In this document: in pieces, positions 27,519-35,353 of the stretch
Layout: the number at the start of each line of letters is the position of its first letter
Numbering within the stretch: the stretch's first letter is position 1
Assembly (NCBI GenBank): GCA_021155195.1
Contig: JAJNPV010000050.1
Location: 682,001 to 746,000 of the forward strand
Source: Ohtaekwangia sp.
GTDB taxonomy: Bacteria; Bacteroidota; Bacteroidia; Cytophagales; Cyclobacteriaceae
Direction of reading: 5' to 3'
Length of the DNA: 64,000 bases
The notes under the pieces: model-generated
Databases searched by the model: none
What the model was told of the DNA's origin: nothing
The model's input: only the letters and a program-made list of their open reading frames with translations
Made by a program: the position numbers and the translations under genes

Positions 27519-29042
27519 TTATTTAAAATGCTTTAGCGTTACAACTTCCTCAGGTTTTAAGAAACGCCACTGTCCACGGCCAAGATCTTTTTTATCTAAT
27601 CCGGCATATACCACCCGATCTAGTTTTTCAACCTGATAATCCAGAGATTCAAAAATTCTGCGCACAATCCGGTTCCAGCCAATGTGCAATTCGATCCCAA
27701 CTACTTTGTTGTCATCGCCAATAATAGCCAGATCATCCACCATGGCGCGACCTTCTTCCAGGTAAACGCCATCTTTTATTTTGATGAAATCGTTTTTAGT
27801 AAGGGGCTTATCCAACTCTACTTTGTAAATCTTCTTTACATTGTACGATGGGTGAGTAAGCTTATCGGCAAGGTCACCATCATTGGTTAACAACAACAAT
27901 CCGGTTGTGTTTCTATCTAACCTACCTACAGGATAAATTCGCTCTTTACCAGCATTGGCAACTAAGTTCATCACTGTATTGCGCTCTTGCGGATCATCGG
28001 TTGTGGTAATAAAGCCCTTTGGTTTATTCAGAAGAATATAAACTGGCTTTTCAGCTTTCAGTTTTTTTCCTTCGTAGCGAACCTCATCCGTAATTTTTAC
28101 TTTGTGCCCCATCTCAGTAATGGTTTCGCCATTCACTGTTACAAGGCCTAGTTTAATCATTTCATCAGCTTCCCTGCGACTGCCCACACCGCTGTTTGCC
28201 ATAAACTTATTTAGGCGGATTAAATCTGAATCTGACTTAGGTTTTTCGGCTTGTGCGCGTTTAGTAGATTTTATATCGCGTAGTTTATTAAATGGCTTTC
28301 GCTCGAATGGAAGACCTGCACTGCTTTTACGAAATGGTTTTTCATTTCCGTCTTTGCTGAAAGAACCAGCCTCTCTTTTTTTGAACGGAGGCTTTTCGTC
28401 ACCTTCGTTTCTATCTCTGCGTTCAAACGGTTTTTTCTCAAACCGATTGGGTCTCTCGCTGTCTTTGCTGAAAGAACCGGCTTCTCTTTTTTTATATGGT
28501 GGCTTTTCACCACTCTCATTTCTGTCTCTTCGTTCGAATGGCTTCTTCTCAAACCTGTTTGGTCGCTCACCATCTTTGCTGAAAGAACCGGCTTCTCTCT
28601 TTCTGAACGATGGTTTTTCGTCACCTTCGTTTCTATCTCTGCGTTCAAACGGTTTTTTAGCAAATCGATTTGGACGATCGCCATCTTTTCCAAATGAGCC
28701 TGTCTCTCTTTTTCTGAATGGAGGTTTCGTTGAATCGGAATCTCTTCGTTGAAAAGGTCTTTTCCCAAACGATGAACCACCTTCTTCTTTGCGGTCGAAT
28801 CGTTTTGAGAATTTCGGAGCATCTGAACCTTCTTCTTTTCTGCCGAAAGCAGGTTTGCCTCTTTTGCTAAAGGGCGAACTTGAGCTACCACTTCGGGTAT
28901 CAGAGCTTCGCGAAGAGCGCGGGCGCTTATCGTCATACCGGCCTTCCGTTTTGTCTTTCTTTTTATGATGAAATGATTTTTCTGCTTCTGATCGCTTACC
29001 AAAGGAAGTCTTTCCGGTGGATGATTTTTTGGGACGTGCCAT
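27519..29042 (-). CDS. 23S rRNA pseudouridine synthase, RluB/RsuA family, with repeat-rich N-terminal tail
   Basis: rRNA-modifying enzyme of 507 residues. The C-terminal half (about 270-507) is a complete RsuA/RluB-type enzyme: an S4 RNA-binding domain (LIRLNKFMANSGVGSRREADEM), then the catalytic domain with YPVGRLDRNTTGLLLLTNDGDL, whose Asp is the nucleophile. The N-terminal 265 residues are very basic and of low complexity, with 3.4 copies of a 37-residue unit (KPPFRKREAGSFSKDGERPN...). Similar Arg/Lys/Gly-rich tails occur on Bacteroidota RluB proteins and probably bind RNA without a fixed fold. Usual target is 23S uridine 2605; that is assumed from the family. scpB lies upstream on the same strand. 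Confidence 0.92.
   Translation of the reverse strand: MARPKKSSTGKTSFGKRSEAEKSFHHKKKDKTEGRYDDKRPRSSRSSDTRSGSSSSPFSKRGKPAFGRKEEGSDAPKFSKRFDRKEEGGSSFGKRPFQRRDSDSTKPPFRKRETGSFGKDGDRPNRFAKKPFERRDRNEGDEKPSFRKREAGSFSKDGERPNRFEKKPFERRDRNESGEKPPYKKREAGSFSKDSERPNRFEKKPFERRDRNEGDEKPPFKKREAGSFSKDGNEKPFRKSSAGLPFERKPFNKLRDIKSTKRAQAEKPKSDSDLIRLNKFMANSGVGSRREADEMIKLGLVTVNGETITEMGHKVKITDEVRYEGKKLKAEKPVYILLNKPKGFITTTDDPQERNTVMNLVANAGKERIYPVGRLDRNTTGLLLLTNDGDLADKLTHPSYNVKKIYKVELDKPLTKNDFIKIKDGVYLEEGRAMVDDLAIIGDDNKVVGIELHIGWNRIVRRIFESLDYQVEKLDRVVYAGLDKKDLGRGQWRFLKPEEVVTLKHFK
28338..28727 (-). repeat. 111-bp coding tandem repeat (3.4 copies)
   Basis: Within the RluB-like gene, units starting at residues 106, 143, 180 and 217 are nearly identical over 37 residues (FxKREAGSFSKDGERPN, then RFEKKPFERRDRNEGDE). 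DNA copies differ by scattered substitutions, so they are not a brand-new expansion. Copy number is likely to vary between strains. Confidence 0.85.
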
Positions 29043-29201
29043 AATTGTTAGTTTAATCAGCCGATCGTTTATAAAGACGATCAGCTAATGCAAAGGTCGT
29101 TATTAATTTATTGATGAGGTTAATTTAATCGAAATCCCCGATCCTATCGGGAAGAAGGTTCTTTTTGCTGCCTACAGCAATTTGTAGACAGTCTATTATT
29201 A

Positions 29202-29768
29202 TTATTGGTTTTCGGGAGTTTCTCCAATCGTATTTACCTCGCTGGTAAAATCTTTTGGAGTTGGCAATTCATTGATGTCATTTATACCAAAATACTCCAT
29301 AAATTTTGGACTGGTTCCATAAAGCAACGGGCGACCAATGGTATCGGCTTTGCCAAGGATTTCAATAAGTCCTTTATCCAATAATTTTTGAACCGCATAA
29401 TCGCAGTTTACCCCGCGAATGTTTTCTACTTCTGTTTTAGAAATAGGTTGTTTGTAGGCAATAATCGAAAGTGTTTCCATTGCCGAAGTAGACAAACGCT
29501 TTTTCGATTGCTGCTTTAGCATAATACCAATGCTGGTTTGGTAGGCAGGCTTGGTTAAAAACTGATATCCACCACCTGCTTTGTTTAATTGAAACGAAAA
29601 CTCATCGCCCTGAAATTTTTCTTCTGTGCGCTTCAATGCATCCTGAATATCTTCCTCCGGCACATCGGCATTAAACATTTCTGATAAGCACGCTTTTATG
29701 TCGGCCACCTTTGCTGGTGTTGGCGAACAAAAAATTAATGCTTCGATGTGGTTTTGTAAGAAATCCAT
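29202..29768 (-). CDS. scpB: segregation and condensation protein B
   Basis: Kleisin-associated winged-helix subunit that, with ScpA, forms the SMC condensin complex used in chromosome segregation. 188 residues. The two winged-helix modules are visible: N-terminal IEALIFCSPTPAKVADIKACLSE, and the highly conserved middle STSAMETLSIIAYKQPISKTEVENIRGVN (about 92-120), then YAVQKLLDKGLIEILGKADTIGRPLLYGTS. scpA is not adjacent. The 159 bases between it and the RluB-like gene hold small hairpins (CCCGAT/ATCGGG near 29142-29156, GATCGT/ACGATC near 29062-29081), none clearly a terminator. Confidence 0.94.
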   Translation of the reverse strand: MDFLQNHIEALIFCSPTPAKVADIKACLSEMFNADVPEEDIQDALKRTEEKFQGDEFSFQLNKAGGGYQFLTKPAYQTSIGIMLKQQSKKRLSTSAMETLSIIAYKQPISKTEVENIRGVNCDYAVQKLLDKGLIEILGKADTIGRPLLYGTSPKFMEYFGINDINELPTPKDFTSEVNTIGETPENQ

Positions 29769-29851
29769 TTTGTCTGTTTGTAAAGTTCTACCACTTTATT
29801 TTTTGGCAGAGGAGGCTTGTTAGTTCTATGATATGATTAATAAGAATGTCA

Positions 29852-29872
29852 CCCCTCTCCTCCGGAGAGGGG
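29852..29872. repeat. CCCCTCTCC hairpin, candidate dispersed repeat
   Basis: A 9-bp perfect stem (CCCCTCTCC / GGAGAGGGG) with a 3-base loop between scpB and the DksA-like gene. It is flanked by G-rich GAAGGGGGTGAGG, unlike the local composition. Sequences of this form recur between genes in many Bacteroidota. It could also act as a transcription stop, although no T-run follows. Confidence 0.55.
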
Positions 29873-29890
29873 AAGGGGGTGAGGTTGAGG

Positions 29891-30643
29891 TTAGTCTTGT
29901 TTCATCATTTTGGCTTCAATTGACTGCGTAGTGTGAGGTACTGCAATCAAACGCTCTTTCGGAATTAACTTCCCGGTAACGGAACAAATTCCATAGGTAC
30001 CATTCTTAATTCGTACCAATGCATTCTCCAAATTGGTAATGAACTTTTGCTGGCGTGCCGCTAATTGACTTAAGTTTTCTTTCTCGGCAGTTTCAGCACC
30101 GTCTTCCAACACTTTTGTGTTTCCACCCGATGTTGCATCCGTACCCGCATCGTTGTTGCGGTTGAGTGTATCCTTTAAAATCAGGAATTCTTCTTTCGCT
30201 TTGTCAAGTTTACCTATGATCAGATTTTCGAACCACTTTAGTTCCTCATCGCTATAGCGTGTCTTATCACTTTCTGAAGCAGCTTTTGCCGGCTTATGAG
30301 CAATAGGTCTTTTATTGATGATCGGGAATATATTTAGTTGTGAAGGGGAAAGCTTGATAGGGGGGGCAATGGGCTTATGCTCTTTTTTAGGAGCTGGCGC
30401 AGGAGCCTCTGCCCTTTTCAGTACAGGCTTAACAACTTCCTTTTTAACGGCTTTTTTAGGTTCGGCCTTTTTGGCTACTTTTTTGGCCACTACCTTTTTA
30501 GGGGCAGCCTTCTTAACTACCTTTTTTACCTTTTTAGGGGCTGCTTTTTTAGCCTTTGGGGCTGATTTGGCCTTCTTAGCAGGTTTCGCTTTAGCGGATG
30601 CTTTTTTAGCTGGCTTGGCTGGTTTTTTCTTTGATTTTGCCAT
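29891..30643 (-). CDS. DksA/TraR-family protein with histone H1-like N-terminus
   Basis: Protein of 250 residues from the ATG at 30643 (MAKSKKKPAKPAKKA); an upstream in-frame start gives an untypical hydrophobic lead. Residues 1-95 are almost only Lys, Ala, Pro and Val, like the C-terminal tail of histone H1, and should bind nucleic acid. The C-terminal part (about 125-250) is a DksA-like coiled coil (ELKWFENLIIGKLDKAKEEFLILKDTL), then the zinc-finger region NGTYGICSVTGKLIPKERLIAVPHTTQSIEAK. Only one cysteine of the C4 zinc site remains, so zinc is probably not bound. In the family, DksA modifies RNA polymerase together with ppGpp. Whether this variant does so is open. Confidence 0.85.
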   Translation of the reverse strand: MAKSKKKPAKPAKKASAKAKPAKKAKSAPKAKKAAPKKVKKVVKKAAPKKVVAKKVAKKAEPKKAVKKEVVKPVLKRAEAPAPAPKKEHKPIAPPIKLSPSQLNIFPIINKRPIAHKPAKAASESDKTRYSDEELKWFENLIIGKLDKAKEEFLILKDTLNRNNDAGTDATSGGNTKVLEDGAETAEKENLSQLAARQQKFITNLENALVRIKNGTYGICSVTGKLIPKERLIAVPHTTQSIEAKMMKQD

Positions 30644-30807
30644 AAAACTGTCCTTTTTTAAGGTTTTGAAAAAGATGGGCAAAAATACGGGCAAAGGGCT
30701 GAAACAAAAAATGTATTAGCATTAATTAAAAGAGGTGAAGTTTTCGGAAGTCATCTAACAAGCCCGGGTAGCATGGCTGAGATTATAAGTTGCCCAGCAC
30801 TCTCATT

Positions 30808-33390
30808 CTATTGACCAATAACTACTCTTTTACGATATGTCTTTACTGTTCCATCCAGATCAAGCACTTCAAACCAAACAAAATAATAGCCCCTACGAGC
30901 CTTATCACCCTCGGTGCGATCGCCATCCCAGCGATAGAAACCATCTAACGCCAGCGTTTCATTATTGGCCAGTTCTTTAATTACCCTTCCTTGCAGGTCA
31001 ACTATTTTTATTTGCGCAAGTAACCCGCTGCGATCGAACTTATAATTGATTTGAGCAAAATCCTGATCAGGCACATTGGGTGAAAATATTTCAGGCACGA
31101 CTTGAACAGAATTTTCATCTATAAAATTTTCGGGTCGCGTGTTAGAGTTGGGATAACCAGGAGTTGCAAATCCAACAGATGCATTGGCCGACTTCCAGTT
31201 AGTTGAGATGTTGGCTTCTGCCAAAGAAATCCGTTCTAACGAAACTCCTTCTTTATCTTTTAGTAAAGGCGTGTGATAGTCATCTTCATAAACAAAGTAA
31301 TCCATCAAAGTCCCGTCCGGGGAAACAAGAGCAATGGAACCTGCATCATCATTCATGGATGGAATGGTTGTGTTCAGAAATTTTTTTTCAACAGAGGCTG
31401 GATATTGATTTTTAAGAATGATTCCGTCTGAAGTGCAAACTAAAAATGAACCAGGCGAGAGAATGAAATCTTGTGAAGTAATGATGCGATTATTAAGTAG
31501 TACTTCGTCAGGACGATTAGCAAGAGCCCAGTTCTTTAAATTGATAAACTTATCCGAAACATTAACGATCTCAACAAAATCAACACCACCGGGCCGCGGA
31601 TTAAATAAAATTTCATTGAGCAGTACGTCCCCAATGGTTGCAGCTTCAGGTAATGCAAAACTATACTTGCTAAACTCAGGCTGAATAAAATTGCCAGCAC
31701 AATCCCGTAAGTTTTTAATTTCGATTGCATAGAGTTGTTTAGGAGCGAGTGGCTGCGAGAGGATGAGTTTTATTTCCCGTAAGGAAGACGAAGTAAATTG
31801 AGCTTGCACAATAGTAACGGCAGGGGTTAATTCAAAGAGCACTCCTGTTAAGGGTTTTTCCAGTTTTTCATCAAAGGTTAACAGCAACTCGGTTGACTGA
31901 GCAGCAGCAATTGAAATCAAGCGTGGACCGGTAAGATCAGGTTTGTTTGCATTTACAGAATTCACTTTGCCAGGAGTTCCGCCTTTGGTATCTTCCGAAA
32001 CTATCCAATTGTTTTCTTCTCCGCACGGATTATCAGGATCAATTAACTCCAGCGTCCAACCGCCTTCTTGTTTATCAACGTCTTTGTACCAACTCAATGC
32101 ATAACTAACAGAGTCAATGGTTTGGTTTGCCGAAGTTCGAAGGGTAAGCACATCACTGCTGTTATTAAGTGTTGGAAAATTTGGAACACCAACTGTTTTT
32201 CCGAACGGTGTAAAAAGGGCTGTGCTTGCATTGGCACACACAATCCAGTATTCACCCGGCAACACAATCTTTGTGGGGAATACAGCAATAGAACTTTCAT
32301 CAGAAAATTTCCATCCGGCTAAGTCAATAGCATTACTGCTCCGATTATACAATTCAATAAACTCTGCCTCCGGCAATCCAACTATCGGGCTCGGGTCTGC
32401 AAAGATTTCCGTAATAATGATGTCTTTGCCGCTAACAGGCTGCGGTTGAAAAAAGAGAAACGTTTGTACGATCGATGTAACACTATTCCCAACTAGATCG
32501 GCAACACCACTTATGGTAAGCTGATTGGTTATGCCGCTTGAGAAAGATTGAGAGTAAGTTAAGATAACCGTCTTTTCATCTACTTGTATCACGGCCGTTG
32601 CCGGATTGCCCAAACCGTTTGAAGCTGTGTAATGACTAACATCTTGCGCTGTGGAGGAACTTACCTTTTCACTAAAGAGAATTGATAGCTGAGTGCTTGA
32701 TAGCACCTGAAGTTGTTGCAGCAAGGGTGGCTCTGAATCTAAAATAATCTCACCTGCATAGATATCATCAAAGAAATGGCGATTAAAAAAACTTGCGGTC
32801 GATTGTTGAATTCTAATTCCAAAGAAATTACTTGTCGTGAATGTATTGTCCATAGCATTTCCTTCCAGCACATAATTGGTTCCGCCAACAGCATCACGCT
32901 CAAGCGTCCAGAGGTTATTCACATCCCGAATTGCTTTAATGCGCAACGTTGAATTTGAACTATTGGTGATTCCGTCTGTGCCATTGATTAAAATAGTGGC
33001 AACACCAGCTGTCATTTTATATAAACTGATTTCATCCGGAGTTCCGCCAATGCGCACAAAGTATCCATTGTTGGTGGCACTTGATAAGTTGGATTGCTCA
33101 GACGTTAAATAAACGTCTACATAATTTGTGCTGCTGGTATTGAATTGCAGATTAACCCAAAACTCCCACTGGCCGTTAGTCGCTTTCGCAGAAGGAGTGG
33201 TGATGTAGAAGGAAGAACTTGCCACCGAAGAGTTAGATCGCAACTGATTGTTTACAACAACCCAATTAGCTGCCAGGTCTGGTGTCCACGTAGGACTGTT
33301 CGTTAGGTCGCCATCCGAAAAGTTATCAGCAACTTGTGAATACCCGGATAGAGAAAAAATAATTGGGAGTATGATGAATGTTTTTTTCAT
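30808..33390 (-). CDS. large secreted protein with two lamin-tail domains
   Basis: Exported protein of 860 residues. A signal peptide (1-18, ending SGYSQ) is followed by a jelly-roll-like N-terminal domain (about 20-215; DNFSDGDLTNSPTWTPD). Two Ig-like domains (about 220-320 and 490-590; LSILFSEKVSSSTAQ, ELLLTFDEKLEKPLTG) alternate with two lamin-tail domains (about 325-480: IIITEIFADPSP, EFIELYNRSSNAIDLAGWKFSD; and 595-750: VLLNEILFNPRPGGVDFVEIVN). The C-terminus (about 770-860) resembles the FlgD/CHU-type Ig domain used for T9SS export (LLAQIKIVDLQGRVIKEL, YRWDGDRTEGDKARRGYYFVWFE). It is divergent from asd, with 51 bases between starts. It probably acts at the cell surface; no enzyme motif was seen. 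Confidence 0.87.
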   Translation of the reverse strand: MKKTFIILPIIFSLSGYSQVADNFSDGDLTNSPTWTPDLAANWVVVNNQLRSNSSVASSSFYITTPSAKATNGQWEFWVNLQFNTSSTNYVDVYLTSEQSNLSSATNNGYFVRIGGTPDEISLYKMTAGVATILINGTDGITNSSNSTLRIKAIRDVNNLWTLERDAVGGTNYVLEGNAMDNTFTTSNFFGIRIQQSTASFFNRHFFDDIYAGEIILDSEPPLLQQLQVLSSTQLSILFSEKVSSSTAQDVSHYTASNGLGNPATAVIQVDEKTVILTYSQSFSSGITNQLTISGVADLVGNSVTSIVQTFLFFQPQPVSGKDIIITEIFADPSPIVGLPEAEFIELYNRSSNAIDLAGWKFSDESSIAVFPTKIVLPGEYWIVCANASTALFTPFGKTVGVPNFPTLNNSSDVLTLRTSANQTIDSVSYALSWYKDVDKQEGGWTLELIDPDNPCGEENNWIVSEDTKGGTPGKVNSVNANKPDLTGPRLISIAAAQSTELLLTFDEKLEKPLTGVLFELTPAVTIVQAQFTSSSLREIKLILSQPLAPKQLYAIEIKNLRDCAGNFIQPEFSKYSFALPEAATIGDVLLNEILFNPRPGGVDFVEIVNVSDKFINLKNWALANRPDEVLLNNRIITSQDFILSPGSFLVCTSDGIILKNQYPASVEKKFLNTTIPSMNDDAGSIALVSPDGTLMDYFVYEDDYHTPLLKDKEGVSLERISLAEANISTNWKSANASVGFATPGYPNSNTRPENFIDENSVQVVPEIFSPNVPDQDFAQINYKFDRSGLLAQIKIVDLQGRVIKELANNETLALDGFYRWDGDRTEGDKARRGYYFVWFEVLDLDGTVKTYRKRVVIGQ

Positions 33391-33441
33391 CGCGTGCTAC
33401 CAAATGTACTATTTTTGCAACTCTTAAATTAAACAGTAAAA

Positions 33442-34437
33442 ATGAAACTAGCAGTAGTAGGAGCCACTGGTTTAGTGGGTCAGGAAGTATTGAAGGTGCT
33501 GGAAGAGCGCCAGGTAGCATTTGACGAATTGTATTTAGTAGCCTCTGCCAAATCGGTAGGGCAAATCATAAAGTTTAAGGGTAAGGAATATACAATCATT
33601 GGCATGGAAGCAGCCGTAGCGCTTGCTCCGGACGTTGCTATCTTTTCAGCTGGTGGTGGCACTTCTCTTGAATGGGCTCCTAAGTTTGCTGCCGTGGGCA
33701 CAACGGTAATTGATAATTCTTCAGCATGGAGAATGGATCCAGCCAAGAAGTTAGTTGTCCCTGAAATTAATGGTCATGAGTTAGGCAATGAAGATTTGAT
33801 TATCGCTAATCCAAATTGCTCTACCATACAAATGGTGATGGCATTAGCACCTCTTCATAAAAAATATAAAATCAAACGCATTGTTGTTTCTACGTATCAA
33901 TCAGTAACGGGTACAGGAAAAGATGCCGTGCAGCAAATGATGGAGGAGCGTCAGGGAATTAAGGATGGCATAAAAGTGTATCCTCATAAGATTGATATGA
34001 ATGCGTTGCCGCACATCGATTCATTTTTGGATAACGGCTATACCAAGGAGGAAATGAAGATGGTGAATGAAACCCGTAAGATATTAAACGATCAAACGAT
34101 TGGCGTTACCTCAACAACGGTTCGCATCCCAACGATAGGAGGTCACTCCGAGGCTGTGAATGTTGAGTTCCATACTGATTATGATTTAGCAGAGGTTCGT
34201 GCCATGTTGGAGACAACTCCGGGAGTAATCGTTCAGGATGACGTTAAGAATAATGTGTACCCGATGCCCATCAACTCGCATGGCCGCGATGAGGTTTTTG
34301 TTGGTCGCTTGCGCAGAGATGAGTCTCAACCCAACACACTAAACATGTGGGTGGTGTCGGATAATCTGAGAAAAGGAGCCGCTACCAACGCAGTGCAGAT
34401 AGCTGAGTTTTTGATGGAGAAGAGTTTGGTAAGCTAA
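33442..34437 (+). CDS. asd: aspartate-semialdehyde dehydrogenase
   Basis: NADPH-dependent enzyme reducing aspartyl phosphate to aspartate semialdehyde, the branch point to lysine/diaminopimelate, threonine and methionine. 331 residues. The N-terminal nucleotide motif is VVGATGLVGQEVLKVLEER (5-23). The catalytic Cys126 lies in NPNCSTIQM, and the catalytic His is probably that in IGGHSEAVNVEF. The substrate loop VSTYQSVTGTGKDAVQQM is present. A good -7 element (TATTTTTG at 33410-33417) lies 25 bases before the start; no matching -33 was seen. lysA, which uses the same pathway, lies at 52590. Confidence 0.96.
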   Translation: MKLAVVGATGLVGQEVLKVLEERQVAFDELYLVASAKSVGQIIKFKGKEYTIIGMEAAVALAPDVAIFSAGGGTSLEWAPKFAAVGTTVIDNSSAWRMDPAKKLVVPEINGHELGNEDLIIANPNCSTIQMVMALAPLHKKYKIKRIVVSTYQSVTGTGKDAVQQMMEERQGIKDGIKVYPHKIDMNALPHIDSFLDNGYTKEEMKMVNETRKILNDQTIGVTSTTVRIPTIGGHSEAVNVEFHTDYDLAEVRAMLETTPGVIVQDDVKNNVYPMPINSHGRDEVFVGRLRRDESQPNTLNMWVVSDNLRKGAATNAVQIAEFLMEKSLVS

Positions 34438-34505
34438 GCATTACCTAAGTTCACTAACATTATTTTCAGGTAGAATTGATTTGATTTTCGGCTTTTTGGC
34501 AAACT

Positions 34506-34537
34506 TTTGACTTAACGCCAAATAGCCTTTACCTTAG
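34506..34537 (+). promoter_or_regulatory. promoter of lemA
   Basis: TTTG at 34506-34509, 20 bases, then TACCTTAG at 34530-34537, close to the Bacteroidota housekeeping consensus (TTTG, N19, TAnnTTTG). It ends 21 bases before the lemA start. Confidence 0.55.
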
Positions 34538-34558
34538 CGAAAATTTTAAAAAACAGTT

Positions 34559-35143
34559 ATGGAAATAGTAAAGAAATTCTGGTGGGTAGGTCTTTTAGGC
34601 ATACTTGCTTTTTGGTTTATTGGAATGTACAATGGCATGGCAGCCAAAGATCAAAAAGTGAAAAGTGCCTGGGGAAATGTGGAATCGGATTATCAGCGCA
34701 GGTCAGATCTAATACCTAATCTTGTAAGCACGGTAAAGGGGTATGCGAACTTCGAACAGGAAACACTTACAAAAGTGATTGAAGCCCGCGCCAGTGCAAC
34801 GCAAGTTAAAATTGATGCTTCAAATCTTACGCCTGAAAATATGGCAGCTTTTCAACAAGCGCAAAGTGGACTAAGTTCTTCATTAGGAAGATTGTTGGCG
34901 GTGGCAGAAAATTATCCTGACTTAAAAGCAAACCAAAATTTTCTTGATCTTCAGGCTCAACTGGAAGGAACTGAAAACCGAATCAACGTTTCGCGCAAGC
35001 GTTTCAATGATGAGGTACTTGATTTTAATACGAGCATAGTAGGCTTTCCAAGGGCATTGGTGGCTAGCGTTGGTGGCTGGAAAGAGAAAGGATATTTTAA
35101 AGCAGATGCAGGAGCAGAGAAAGCACCGGAAGTAAAATTCTGA
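34559..35143 (+). CDS. lemA: LemA family protein
   Basis: Membrane-anchored protein of 194 residues. One N-terminal helix (about 6-26) is followed by the conserved NxW-type start of the LemA fold (QKVKSAWGNVESDYQRRSDLIPNLVSTVKGYANFEQETL) and a helical bundle (about 60-160; NRINVSRKRFNDEVLDFN). LemA proteins are widespread but poorly understood; several sit beside TPM-domain or protease genes, but here no such partner follows. It is monocistronic, with its own promoter and terminator. Confidence 0.93.
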   Translation: MEIVKKFWWVGLLGILAFWFIGMYNGMAAKDQKVKSAWGNVESDYQRRSDLIPNLVSTVKGYANFEQETLTKVIEARASATQVKIDASNLTPENMAAFQQAQSGLSSSLGRLLAVAENYPDLKANQNFLDLQAQLEGTENRINVSRKRFNDEVLDFNTSIVGFPRALVASVGGWKEKGYFKADAGAEKAPEVKF

Positions 35144-35160
35144 ATTGATTTTATCAAAAA

Positions 35161-35198
35161 TAAAAAAGCTTGGTCAAATTTCGATCAGGCTTTTTTTT
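35161..35198 (+). terminator. terminator of lemA
   Basis: AAAAAAGC(T)TGGTC, a 7-base loop, then GATCAGGCTTTTTTTT. The stem closes with one G-U pair and is followed by a run of eight T, 17 bases after the lemA stop. A standard Rho-independent terminator. Confidence 0.88.
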
Positions 35199-35353
35199 CT
35201 GAAAGTCTGAACACACCGATCCATCTGATGCTGCGCTAAGTATCAAAGAGAAAAATTTTTTCTACGTGCTCTATGGCGACAGTTGCGGGTGCTTAGCGTC
35301 TGTTATCAGTTTATTTCACGGGGTATAATCCACCAAAAAAAAGACGACCTTTT
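35199..35353. other. downstream flank of the IS110 remnant
   Basis: Non-coding sequence between the lemA terminator and the decayed transposase. It includes a short inverted pair (CGCTAAG near 35233, CTTAGCG near 35293) but no recognisable insertion-sequence end. IS110 elements usually lack long terminal repeats, so the edge cannot be placed by eye. Confidence 0.35.

Noticed and set aside
28338..28727. CRISPR-like array
   Set aside because: The 111-base repeats are contiguous, in frame and protein-coding; no unique spacers and no cas genes occur in the window.
28102..28752. Long open frame (216 codons) on the opposite strand of the RluB-like gene
   Set aside because: It is an antisense shadow created by the 111-bp repeat; its product is a low-complexity Leu/Ser/Phe repeat mirroring the sense repeats.
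28271..29002. Second long frame (243 codons) on the same strand as the RluB-like gene
   Set aside because: Frame-shifted reading of the same repeat region. The in-register frame continues into a complete S4/pseudouridine synthase, while this one ends without a domain.
30315..30719. Open frame antisense to the DksA-like gene, rich in Phe, Leu and Ala
   Set aside because: Complement of the Lys/Ala-rich tail; apparent hydrophobic helices are an effect of the AAG/GCC codons on the other strand.
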